Below the pieces are notes generated by a model. It saw only the letters and a list, made by a program, of their open reading frames with translations. It was not told the DNA's origin and did not search any database. A stretch of 54,771 bases of DNA from Didymodactylos carnosus (lineage: Eukaryota; Rotifera; Eurotatoria; Philodinida; Philodinidae). The first letter of the stretch is position 1. Every line of letters begins with the position of its first letter. Positions 35,001 to 47,400 of this stretch are shown in pieces. The stretch covers positions 1 through 54,771 of the forward strand of contig CAJNOQ010000326.1 of assembly GCA_905250885.1 (NCBI GenBank), written 5' to 3'. The position numbers and the translations under genes were made by a program.

Positions 35001-38000
35001 TATTAAATATAAAATTACTTTTAATTTTAGAAATGATAAAGAATATGAAGATTCCTATTTAAAAGTAGAATTAGCTCGAAGATTACTCGATGAATATCCA
35101 GCCTTGAAAGATAATAATGTAAAACGAAATGATATAAGAGATCATATTATTCAAATAGTAAAAAAAGCTGATCAGGTATCTATATAACAAAAAACTTTTT
35201 TATAAATATATAATCAATTATTGACATTATTTTTTATCATTTTAGAGTAGACGAAAATTTTTGACCTTTGTTGATGTAAATAGTTCGACAACATCATTAA
35301 ATGATTTTCATAAATTTATTTTATCGTCACTTTTACAATGTTAGTATGAATATGCATTTTATCATTTTTTTTTTTTTTTTTTTTTATAAAAAGTATTTAG
35401 ACTACACTGATCATACAAAAAATTTCGTTAATGAGACGATGCTGTCTGTATTTGTATTTACCGATATTCTCTGTAAACTATCTTCACAAACATGAGTGAA
35501 TGATATTTGCAAATAGTAACATTTTTAATGTAAAATATTTTTATTTTATTTTAATAATTATTTCTATTTTTAAATTTAGCTCAAAAAAATGTAACTGGAA
35601 CACGATTAACAGCACAATTAAAACGTAATTTACAATTAACATTAGATTGGAATTTACCAGATTTAGCATTATCAGAAATATTTCAACGTGAAGATGATAC
35701 AAAATATAATATATCTTATGAATTATTTGATAAAGCATTATTAGGAAAAAAATTAGAACAATTTGTTGATTTATTTTTGGATAGAGATTTTTCTCTACAT
35801 CGATATTTAAAATCAGATAAATTAGTTGATTTATTTCAAGACTCAAAAGATCGAGAATTTTTAACAACAACATCATTAGAAGGCATTCTAGGATTAACGG
35901 GTGTAAGATTTAAATTATATTATTTAATTGTAGACTCTTAAAATAAATTATCTATTATTTTATTTTTCAAAAATATATAGGATGAAAATGAAATGCCTGC
36001 ACAATTTGTTGAACATGGTTTAAATACAATTGTTAAACGTTTAACAGGCATTAGTCATTTTTTTAGTAAACATGAAATGGATTGTAATGCTATGGGCATT
36101 TATTTCGGTGATAAATCTGATCGTGGAGTAACAAAACAACGTATGAGAGCCGAGAAAAAGGTTTTTATCTAAATAATTTATTTAATATTGATGTCATTTT
36201 AATAATTAATTTATCTATATTTTAGGCATTGAGACATTTAATTATATTTGCTGTACTTATGAATCGTCATCAATTAGCAAAATTATTATGGAAACGTTCA
36301 TCAGAACCAATTCCATTGGCTTTAATATGTTGTATGATGTTTAAAAAATTGGCACCTTATTGTCATGAATCATATCAAAGATTATTAATTGAAAAACAAG
36401 CAAAGTACGTAATATATATAAATAATATTAAAATATTATATACAATACATGTCACAATAAAATATTTCTATTTATTGTAGGGAATTTTCAGATTGTGCCG
36501 TTGGTGTATTAGATAAAAGTTTTAATGAAGATGATACTCGAACATTTGAAATGTTGGATGAAAAACATCCCGATTGGAATCATATGGCAACAGTTGAATT
36601 AGCGTATAATGCTGAAAATAAAGTATGTTTATTAGTTTTGAATATTTATAAAAATCTAGATGAACAATTTGCAATCTCATTATACGGTTCACTTTCAACA
36701 TGTAAATGAAACATAACTTCCATCTCTATGGACTGATTTTCATAAAAAAGTTTTGTTCCTCTAACACGCCGTCACTATCACAGAAAAAAATCATCCTCTA
36801 TGGGTCTTGAGATACGGGTATACAAACATCCGAAAACCAGTTTGTCGACGTCACTTGTCGAACAGCAAACCGTTTTCTCCATGCTCGTCTGGTATTTTAA
36901 CTCAATTTTTGCCGACTAGTTTGAAGAGGACGGTTTCAGCTTTCAGGTGGTATGATTAGTCTCTCACTTTATTGATCTTTTTTCAATCACACAATTTTAC
37001 AATTACTTTATCGATTTTGTGTTATGCGAGATTAAAACGGACACCACAGCGGAAGGGATAAACTGAGAAATTTGAAAGTAATTTCAAACGATAGAAAAAA
37101 GAAGGTGCTTCAAGATGGCTATGAAGAAATTTTTTTGTGATGAAAGGTCTGGTGAAAATATGAAAACTAATAGTGAAAAAGCAAGGGCGACAAAGTACTA
37201 CTTAGCTACTTCACTTCAGTTTGCTTCATATGAAACTCATTTCATTTCTAATCAAGTCAATTTGTGACATTGTTATTTCATTGGATTTTTCTAATTTTTT
37301 GTCTGACAAATCTATTTATTGCACCGCTTTCCGTTTTATTTACGGTGGTGATTTAATACGCATATAAGGTGGATTAGTCTTAATTAATCCCTAGCGCTTG
37401 AACTTTGCTTGTCTCCACGCTAAGCAAAGATACATCGGCTAATATCTCTCTAATTTATCTACTCATCTCTATTTTCTTCATCTCTACTTCACTAGTTCGC
37501 TTTATGGACACTTCAAAATCACTTCCAGTTGACTTCAAGTGATTGTGAAAGTGATGAATTTTTCCCCTTGTGAAAAAGACTCGTTTTTGCGCTAAATGTC
37601 CCACATTTAGCGCAAAAACGAGTCTTTTCCACAAACTCAAAAATCTCACGTGAGTCACGTGAGATTTTTGAGTTTGTTTGAAGCGTATCCCGCATAGCTG
37701 TGAACCGATCAAGTTGAAACTTTATTACTATTCTTTGTTAGAAGAGTGCTACTTGAGGTAAAAAAATTAGCTTTCAGGGATGTACAGTTCAGGACAAAAA
37801 TGTAAAATATCCTGAAAATGTCACATGAGAAATGTTTTGAACTTTTTAAGTCAGTTTGAGACCTATATATCATATAGCAATCGATTCCGCGTTGATCGCC
37901 AGACAAAACTAGCTATTTGGTAAGAAGAGGATAGTTAATTTTGTCTAGATAACTCAAATAAAAAGGAGTTGTTTTAGCGGTGGAATACCTGATTTACCCG

Positions 38001-41000
38001 TAGATTTCGTAAAAGTTAATTTTCTCGGCGATCGTAATAGTCGTAGTCGGGAAACGTTTTTCCTATAATCCTCACATATAGTCCGATGAAATGTACGATT
38101 TACATTTTTTACAATTTGAGAAAAAAATTGTCAACTTTTTTTTTCTAAAATCGTATAATGAGAGTGCAAATCTCTCATATACAGATATAGAGATATACAT
38201 GGCTTTATACACATTTCAGGAATTTATGGCACACGCTGCTTGTCAAAAATGGTTAACACGACAATTTTATGGTGAAATTACGCCACGTGAATTATCATGG
38301 GGACTTTTTAAAACACCAGATTATTTTAAAGTATATACTAACAATGATATAGCATCAATGAATGATCTCAAATTTATATTAAAATTTTAGATTATATCTA
38401 GTGCATGTCTTATATTTCCCATGTGGTTTTGGATTAATTTTTCACCCATTGGTCAAGCCGAACCAGCTCCAAAAAAAGTGAGCGATTTACAAGGTGATAA
38501 ATCGAAAAAAGCAGTGCTTGGTACAGAAGATCAACTCGAAGGTAACAAAACAAATTTACTAATAAATGAAGTACTTGATATTAATTATAAATATTTCAGA
38601 AGGAAAAAAAATGGGATCCTATGAAGCAGAAGTAACCATTCGTGGAGGGGTAAATTGTTGGCATTTTAATAAGTATCAAGTTTTCTATTTGTTTTTTATT
38701 TGAAGAATAACGTTTTTACAAAACTGGGAAATCTTTTTCATGGTGGACGACGTGGAAATGATGTCGCACATAAAGATTCTGGTGAAAAAGCTATGACTGC
38801 TACTGAGGAAATTGCTACATTATGGTCAGCACCAATTACAAAATTTTATACAAACTTTGTAAGTCAACAATCTTTTACATATACTCGTGTTACATTAACA
38901 ACTAATGAATATCATAATTTTAGGTTGCTTATTTGACATTCCTTTCATTGTTTACATTGGCTGTTTTATGGCCATCATGTGGTAATTTGTTACTCGATTG
39001 TTTTGTATGGTTTTGGACAGCATCAATTGCATTTGAAAATACGCGTGTGGCATACGAAAAATATTGTGTAGGTAGACTGTTATTATATACGATATTAAAT
39101 TTTCTTCATATCTTTTTCTTTTTTCTAGTCTCAAAGTAGTTTACCATTACAACGTGCCGTATTAGAAGTTATTGTTCAAACGATATTTCTAGCACTTTAT
39201 CTCGGATTAAGAATAATTGGACTATGGAATTTTGGAAGTAAGAATTTTTTTGATTGTACAATGTTTTGTGCATCTATTAATCACAAGATTATGTTTTTTC
39301 TACTTAGCTTGTCAAATATTAACAGCAAAAGCCGTATTGGGTATTGGTCTAATATATTATTATTATCGTATTTTATTCATATTTTTACCTATCAGCCCTA
39401 AGCTTGGACCAATGATGATTCGATTACGTTGCATGGTAGGCTAGTTGTTGACGTGTTGTTTTTTTTAGTTTAAACAAATGTTTTTTCTTACTTCAAGATA
39501 ATGGATGATTTTATCACTTTTTTACAATTATTCGTAATATTTATGATATCGAGTGGTGTAGCTATTACAGCCGTATTATATCCACATTTTCCATTGAGTG
39601 TAGAATTATTTACTAAAGCTTTTGTATTTCGGGGTCTAATGGCATTGTTTACCAGTGATACAAATGATCTTAAAAATTCACATTCACATTGTACTATAAA
39701 TGCAACATCAAGTTCTGAATCAGAATACGCTTGTCTAAGATTATCACATGGCTTGTCTTTCAAATATGATAATTTATATGCATATCAACGTATGTAAAAT
39801 GATAAATGAAAGTGATGTCATTTGATAACGCTATTTTGACTATAGGTTATGGTATATCGGCACCAAAATGTAATCAAACATCTTGGATAGCATGGTTTTT
39901 ACTGATACAATATTTCTTTTTGGCTAAAAGATTTCTTACATCATTATTAACAGCTATGTTTGGGTAGTTATTAATATTTAATTTAATACTATTATATTTA
40001 TAATCTGTATTAATACTCATTGTTTCATTCTAGTTTAACTGGTGCCCGAGTTCAAAGTCAATCCGAACAAATTTGGATGTACAATCGTTATGAAATTGTC
40101 ATGGAATATGCAAAACGTCCTCGTCTACCACCACCATTTGTTGTTATATCATACATATTCATGTTGATTACCAGTGCTAGCGGAAAATGTGTTCAAAAAT
40201 TGAAAGAACATGCTGATACAACACACATAAATAGAGCAAGAGCACAAAGTACAACTAGTACTAGTAATACAAAAATATTATCCAATAATAGTCAAAACAA
40301 TCGTTTAATACAGCCATTAACAGATAAAGATGATCCGGACGATGTACAACGAGATACTACATGTTTAGGAAGATTTTTAAATTGTAAACCGTGTAAACAA
40401 TTAATCGAAAGTGCAAAAGAAAGAAATGTAAGTTTATTCTTACTTTATACTAAAATAACAATTAAGAATGAATGAAAACATAACAAAAGTAATGAGAGAT
40501 GTTAGAATGAAGATGATAAAGTTTTTCAAAGAACTCGATCAAAATCGATATTTTCTATTTTTTCAATTTCTATTTTTAAAAAATTTTTGATCGTACTCAA
40601 ATAATTACACAGTGATATAAACAATAGAACAGGTATTTAATTCAATTGATTATATATATGATTAATTACTAAGAAGTTATTTGCTAAAAATATCTTTCCC
40701 TATTAAAGGTAAACAGATATGACAGTTAATCAATTATATATCACAAAAAGTTTAGTGACATTGATTACATATGACAATCAAAAAATACAAGCATAGATAG
40801 ACGTTGTTTAATAGAGCATGATAATTTATAATATATTGTTAGATTGTTTCAAGTTTACAAAGTAGTGATGAATCAAGTACAAAAATAGTGATGATTCATG
40901 AAATATACACATTACTCAAAAGTTTGACATGAAAAAAAATAAATACATTTAAGAATATGGATATATATGATGAGCATTGGATTCCATCTATTCTATTCAC

Positions 41001-43175
41001 TCTTTTTATCTATATTTAGTTTCTAAAATATTTTATATGCTCTATTGTTTCTATTGTTAGGAAAGTCAAAAACCATCATGGGAAGATAGTGAAGCTAATC
41101 TCTATTGGAAATATAAAGCTGAAGAATTTTATGCTAAAACACAAGAAACAGATAAAACTCAAGGAAAACTGGATAGTTTAACAAATAGGTATATAGAAAT
41201 GACACTTTATATACTGTTAATCTATTCTTAATTGAATATATCTATTCTTAGTGTAACTAATGTTCAAAAAGATATTGATGTTCAACGAAAATCATTGAGA
41301 CAAATCAATGATCGTGTTGTTTCGTTAGAAAAATTAATGGTCGACAGTCATATTTTGTTAGAAAAAATTCGTGCTACACTTCAACAAGAAGGTATAAAAA
41401 CTTTTGAAATAATTCATTTTTAGTTTGACAATGAACTTTTTTTTCTTTTCTTTTTTTCCAGATAAACCACTGCCTGATCAAAAATTTATTCATATTCTAT
41501 CACGAGAATCACCGTATGTTTATACAAATGAAGCACGTTTCCCAGTTACAGAGAAATATATTCCTTGGGAGGTATGAAGAATTGTTTTGTCCGTTAGAAA
41601 ACCTATAATACTTCATAGGATATACAAATTATTTTACTCTATAGATTGGATTTGATCTTTACGATCCAACGGTGATAACACTGCCAAAAGAGCATGCTTG
41701 CTTTCGTGATGACGAAAAACCATTCGTTGAACCAGATCTGTGTGTATTTGCACTATGTCATCTATCAGATTAAAATTTACTTTTTTCTTCTAGATTAAAA
41801 CGTTCACGATTAACATCCAATACTGATGATTTAATTCGTCCAGTTTCCGTTGATGTATGGCCAGCAACACCAACGGCTACGGGAAGTTTTCGTGCTTTAG
41901 AACCGTCTACTCCCCCAATAATGTGGCCATCTGATTTTCCAATGCCAGTTGCTGATTATAAATGGAATCAAAAGGTTGATATTCAACTTCCAGACGGCAA
42001 AAAAGTAATAGATAATTTACATATATATATATATAAATGATGTCTTATTTTTTCAATTTTTATAGATGATTGTTGATCGAAGAACATGGGTAACAAAACC
42101 CGGTGAAGAAATACCCATTTATCGATTAGACACTCAATTACTGATACCATTGTACGTACAAAAATGAAGAATTTTTTATGTTTAGTATAGAATCTAAATA
42201 ATTTCTGTTTGAAGAACAGAAGTCCAATGGGTCGAACGGGTTGTCGTGGTCGTGGTGCTCTTATTCGTTGGGGTCCAAATAAAACGATAATGGCCATTAT
42301 TACAAGATGGAAAAAGTTACGCGGGTATGTGTAATTATTGGTAGTAGACAAAAGAAAGAAAAAAAATAATCTACGAAAATGTTTTTTGATGTTATTAAAC
42401 TTACTATATTGAAATATGATATATGAACATTTGTTATAGACAATTTGTCATTGTTGATGGACAAAAAATGCTTGAGGCAATGGTATTCAAAGATAAATTA
42501 ACAGGTGACTGGAAATTGCCTGGGGTTAGTATTGAATCAATTAGTTGACAATCAACTACTAACTCAAAATGTGTATATATATTTTCAGGGAAAAATACTT
42601 GGTGTTGAATCTCCTTATGGTGCTGTTTGTAGAAGTTTTAATAAATTAGCATTTCAAGATGAAGATTCTGAACATAGTTTATCATTAACAGAGAAAGATA
42701 TGGTTGATGTAAGTCATACAATTTTTAACATACATACATTGATAATCTCAATTTTATCTCTTAATAGCATTTTTCATCATTTGCTGATGAAGGACGAAAC
42801 GATAATACATCATTTGAATCACATATGGTGTATAAAGGTGTGTATAGATCTTGTTTGTAAAAAAGAAAAGAGAATCTTATTGATTTTACTTCTTCAGGAT
42901 ATATTGATGATCTTCGTAATACAGACAATGCATGGGTCGAAGCTGAAATATGGAATTTTCACTATGGTACAGCCATTCAATTTCCAAGTTTAAGAACAGA
43001 TGTAAATGAATCTCTTATATTATTGACACTTCATTTTAACTACTATATTTTTATTTTAATATTTTTCTAGGGTGTTGCATTATGGAAAGATGTTACATAT
43101 AATTCTCGAGGATTTTTATTACAAACTTCTATATTACGTGAGATAGCTCGAATCCATGATGCTTATTTTGAATGA
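32044..43175 (+). CDS. TRPM2: TRPM2-like cation channel with NUDT9-homology domain
   Basis: 36 in-phase exons, 1711 aa: 32044-32271, 32337-32516, 32577-32619, 34023-34069, 34158-34301, 34378-34609, 34687-34722, 34789-34942, 35031-35175, 35246-35339, 35580-35902, 35981-36160, 36226-36404, 36481-36622, 38220-38330, 38391-38541, 38600-38649, 38706-38858, 38924-39067, 39129-39237, 39308-39435, 39498-39789, 39846-39963, 40034-40427, 41061-41188, 41252-41391, 41462-41571, 41645-41739, 41794-42004, 42066-42151, 42220-42324, 42440-42524, 42589-42708, 42768-42837, 42898-43001, 43071-43175. The N-terminus has TRPM homology repeats ([35 protein letters not shown]); pre-S1 has [19 protein letters not shown]1-S6 span ~750-1125, followed by a TRP helix ([18 protein letters not shown]) and a coiled coil. 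A NUDT9-H domain (~1349-1711: [39 protein letters not shown]) normally senses ADP-ribose in TRPM2. The filter and S6 are unusual and the Nudix box lacks catalytic Glu. The start is uncertain. Confidence 0.93.
32841..33358. repeat. inverted pair of a decayed coding repeat in TRPM intron 3
   Basis: About 32841-32930 and the reverse complement of about 33210-33320 resemble each other. Both translate to related protein: [13 protein letters not shown] and REIARNG on the + strand, [13 protein letters not shown] and LLREIARND in an 86-codon frame on the - strand (33098-33358). The + copy has stops. The source gene is not recognised. Two opposite insertions of one coding-derived element are likely. 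Confidence 0.55.
33455..33630. repeat. cluster of GAGAACCGA/GAATCGCGATTC words, TRPM intron 3
   Basis: Within ~175 bp the words GAGAACCGA, GAATCACGG, GAATCGCGATTCTCGG and GAATCGAGAATCGA recur on both strands, making a GC-richer, self-complementary island in the AT-rich intron. Its origin is unknown. Confidence 0.55.
35365..35385. repeat. poly(T) tract in TRPM intron 10
   Basis: About 21 consecutive T residues, a homopolymer likely to vary in length. Confidence 0.8.
37568..37634. repeat. near-perfect palindrome 1, TRPM intron 14
   Basis: Arms 37568-37599 and 37603-37634 are reverse complements with one mismatch over 32 bp; the inner 26 bp (AAAAGACTCG...CTAAATGT) pair perfectly around CCC. 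It abuts palindrome 2 and is non-coding in the host gene. Confidence 0.9.
37632..37676. repeat. perfect palindrome 2, TRPM intron 14
   Basis: Arms 37632-37653 and 37655-37676 (22 bp, CAAACTCAAAAATCTCACGT + GA) pair without mismatch around one G. They contain two CACGTGA motifs. It directly follows palindrome 1 and overlaps its last bases. Confidence 0.9.
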
Positions 43176-44412
43176 GAGTAAAAAACATTTATTTTTTTTT
43201 TACTCAAATTACTCGCATAATAGTTAGCATGTTCATAATACAAGTCATTTATTATTTGCAATATTAAAACATTATCGTTCGACTGACACCATTGTTACCG
43301 TTATTTATCTAAAGGAATTTTTTCATTGTGTGAATAATTTTTTTTCATTAATTGTGATATTTCTTATTTTCTTTTCTTATTGTTGATGTTTGTTGTTATT
43401 CACTGTTTATCTCTCTTTTCTCATTCCATTTTTCTAACGTTAAAAACGCAAAATTTGTTTGCTTGCGTCCGACTTTCCTAAAAATAAATTTTCTACCAGT
43501 GGGAATAGTATTCTTTCTCTATTGTTCTCTTTCTTATGTTCTCTAACTAAAAAGCTATGTGTTATCCAAAATCTATCGTTCCATATACTTTATAATAATT
43601 TTTGTGATTATTTTTTTGTCCTATATATGAACAATGTAGTTCATTTTTCTTTTTGTTTGTGAATGTTTTGTATATGTGTACAAATATCATTTACATTTTT
43701 CGATACATAGACTGCTTAATGATGAGCAAAAGTGCGTTTCTATTTTATTCTTGCCGAAATATAAGAATAATTTGACAACAAAAATTCATCCCATATATGT
43801 ATAATTGGCAATCTTTGAATAATTAAATACTGTCTAGAAACGACAGTCAAAGTTCTTAGAAAGAAACATTTTAAATATAATATAAGAAAGAAACAAAATC
43901 AAAAACAAACATATAAGTTATTTAAAATGAGATTAAATGTAAGTTAGAAGACATTGCTATGCAGGTCATTTCTCTCTTATTTTGTGTTGCACAGTGAAAA
44001 GAAGAACAGATATACATAAGGATTAAAAGATTTTACGAACATTTTTTGACTTATAATTGCTTAAAACTTTTCGACAAATATTAGTTGTTAAAAGTATGAC
44101 GAACGAATTAAAAAAAAAAGAGACCACAACTATGCTTGCATCCATGATCTAATCAGTCAAGGTAATCTGATAAAAGATGAAATAGAGTCCATTAGTTAGG
44201 CCACGAAGGTTTTAACCTATTAAAAATATGTACGGAAGTAAATATGGAAGACATTAAGCAATTGAAAAACAATATGAAAGACATAGCAACACAATTATAC
44301 ACTCATAAATGTAACAATATGAATTATACATAAAACCATGATAAATAATGAGCATGTCGTGACAAACACGTACAACATATATATTTACACTCATCATTCA
44401 AATCTTTATTTG
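43176..44412. other. convergent spacer between TRPM and ITPK genes
   Basis: TRPM 3' flank (AATAAA at 43483) followed by AT-rich sequence. No gene recognised. The two genes end towards each other across 1.24 kb. Confidence 0.45.
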
Positions 44413-47400
44413 TTATCGTTGTTGTTGTCGTATATCTTCGATAATATCTGTGAATAAATCAATTAAACTTTTAATACCAATTAAATACCCATCTTCCTGA
44501 AAAGAAGTTAATTTTAAATATCATCAATTTTTTATCACAGTAAATGAACTTACATGTGTACCACGCATCCATGAACGATCGTGTGTGAGTTTTATACCTG
44601 ATCTTAGAGGTTGTGTTTTTCCAAAATCAATCATCCATATCGATGCTTCATTATTATCGTGAATGAAGAGTAATGATGAGCCAATTAACTATAATATATA
44701 TATATATAAATAACTAATGATACAATACTAATAATTCAAATGAATTATATCTGTTCACTGTCTTCCCACTCATTCTCAGCAATGCCATCTACTTATTGTT
44801 AACACGTTCTTATTTCTTCGGATTAGCCCTATTTATTCGTTTCTACCTTAACGATATCCCCACACATTTTTTATCTTGTTATAGAATCTTAATCATTAAT
44901 TGAATACAGTCAGATTTTTATTCAGAGTATCTTCTCAAAAAAAATAAATGGACATATTTTTGGCTCAGACCTTATGACTTACTTTCGGATATAGTTTTCC
45001 GGAAAACCTAGTTGTTCACTATGTATCATAGTGATCCCATCAAATTTTTTGTACGTCTAGTATCTATGATAACAATTTGAGCTTGCATGAACAAAGTTTT
45101 CATGAGATCGGTGTGATACGTAATATGGTAGAGTTGAGGTTTGAACCAGGAACATGCAAACAGATCACCTTTTTCTCAGCATTATTGGTAAAATGCTTAT
45201 ACGTTTGAGGAGGACATACCATGGAGAAGTAAGGGACTTATTATTTTACAGAAATTTCTTTAGTCTACCAGACTGACTACTTGAAAAAATTTTGTGACTC
45301 GAGAAAAAGAAGAAAATACAGTTCGAAAGGCGAAAATTAGAGTTTTTTTAGCTTAAAGTGACAGAAATTAAAACATTCATATTTAATGAAATCGTTGCAG
45401 AAAGATTGGAATGGTCTGAAATTGTAGAGGACTCTTGACTCTACCATACACCCTGTTTAAATCATAAGTCGATTTTTTTTGTTTGAGAAGGGATCAAAGT
45501 TACAAACTGCACAAAAGCAAAACAGTACATAGAGTGCACTACCTAGACCTAGATTGTAAAACGATGAGTTCGATTATCAGTGCTAACTAACCCATACCTC
45601 ATGAGTCTGAAAAAATTTTGATCGATATGATATACTTTTCAATTCATTTAATCGATTCAAATAACGAATCTAAATAGTGAAGAAAAGTTGAAAAGATGTT
45701 TGGTTAAACGTCTGCATACTAACCGCTCTTGGCAATGAATTTCCCACGAACTCCACGATTTGTTTTTTAACTTCGTCTCGACGTCTTATCCGTTGAAATT
45801 CTTTTGACATTAAACCACGGGATTTCTAAAAAGAAGATTGAGTATCAAAAATCAGTTTATTGTTTTTCTTCAATTCTTACTTTAATTGCTTCAATTCGAA
45901 ACCCAAGCTCAACTGTTGAACTTAATGTTTCACGCCATATCATATAGCGTGGTTTAACAACTTTTTTTATTTCATTTTCTTCAGCCGTCGGCGCTGATGG
46001 ATCAATTTGTATCATTTTATTATAAAGATCCTATAAGACAATGTGTAATGATTCCTTAATAAATAAAAACTATATGCTACAAAATATAACTTACATGTCT
46101 AGGCTCGGGATCTTTTTCAGATTTTGCCAAATCTTCTTCAAGATACGTTCGTACACCAATTTTACAATCCATAATACATGGATCTCGAAATGTGGCTAAT
46201 AAATCTTGAATTTGAATGTAATCTATAAAGAAATTCCAAACAAATAGACCATGGTTTATTACAAGTACGGCTGCCTACTTTTTCCTTCGTCATCACGGAC
46301 AGTGCCAATATAACGTGGAACAAATGTTCTTAGTGCATCTGTTTGAAGTAACTCGAAACATCGTTTTTCTTGTTCACATAATTCTTTTAGTATAAAGCCA
46401 TCATGGTAACCTTCTTTAAATGTGCCTGTTATAGAAAAAACAACAACGCATATTTCATCTGCTGAAATTCTACCAATACACACACACTTTACCTGCATGA
46501 CCTACTAATTGAATCCATTCATAGCGTTCTGTTTTCCTTGTAAAATGTAGTAACGACGTCACCACTTTAGTAAATGCTTTCCAGTTTGGTGTATGCTAAA
46601 CACAAAAAAATGTATTTATTTAAACAACGACAAATCACTTTCAAAACAATCTAAATCGATCTGAACATTCATCCTCAAAATATCTCGTAAATGCGTCCGT
46701 AAAACGGTTCGTTGACGGTTGTCGTAACGGCATTTTTTAGTAAGCCAATCGTTTATGTTATGTAGAAGAGGATTAAATACTTTTTGAATAATGTTGAGTA
46801 GAAGTCGTAGTGGAAATCTTTTTTGTATTTCTTCTGAAAGATTTCGAATTTCAGTATGCAATGTCCCGCATTCATATTTTTGCTAGTTTCTTACAGCTTT
46901 TTAACTTAAGAAGTTGAACTAGTGGAAGAACTGCGGATTTTGACATTTTTAGGTAAGACAACAGCTATGATTTTTTTCAGTCAGTCGATCGCACTAGATT
47001 CCAGCTAGAAAATATCGAAAAACCGCAGTTATAGACTATCTCGCTTCTATCCAGCATTATCCAAAAGTATTCAATTTCATCCTTTTTAAAACGAATAGTA
47101 GTACAGATAAATAACTGTCCTTTTCTTCAAAAACTTACAGTTCTTTCTCTTCCTAGGATACACAAGGCACTGAAGCTCTATTACAGAAGTGGCCTTATTT
47201 CTCTCACTGGCACTTTAGAAATCACTATTGATCGTATGACTATAGGATAATACGGTTCATTAACTTGCAAAAAAATGATGCGTTCATAGTGACTGACAAC
47301 TAACCATTTATTAACCTAACTAACGACCTGCAGCGTTCAGTTAACAGTGTAAGTTCTCATTTTTATTTTCGTTACTGTTAACAAGCCGTTTCTTCTTTTG

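Noticed and set aside
35541-35876. 111-codon - strand open frame
   Set aside because: Antisense to TRPM exon 11 (35580-35902), which continues the channel protein in phase with its neighbours; a shadow frame.
42215-42219. Alternative acceptor GAAG|AACAG for TRPM exon 31
   Set aside because: Only the AG at 42218-42219 keeps phase 2 and gives [13 protein letters not shown], the conserved NUDT9-H sequence.
45141-45156. GGTTTGAACCAGG-like T-loop motif suggesting a tRNA
   Set aside because: No acceptor, D or anticodon stems can be formed around it; no tRNA or rRNA gene was found anywhere in the window.
45724-45825. Initial ITPK model joining this exon directly to 44688-44554
   Set aside because: It lacked the ~25-residue IP3-lobe segment; an in-phase 72-bp exon at 45598-45669 supplies it, so the shorter model was dropped.
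46616-46861. 81-codon - strand frame in ITPK intron 1
   Set aside because: Composition is protein-like, but it cannot be joined to the kinase in phase and no family is recognised; mentioned only as a possible relic.
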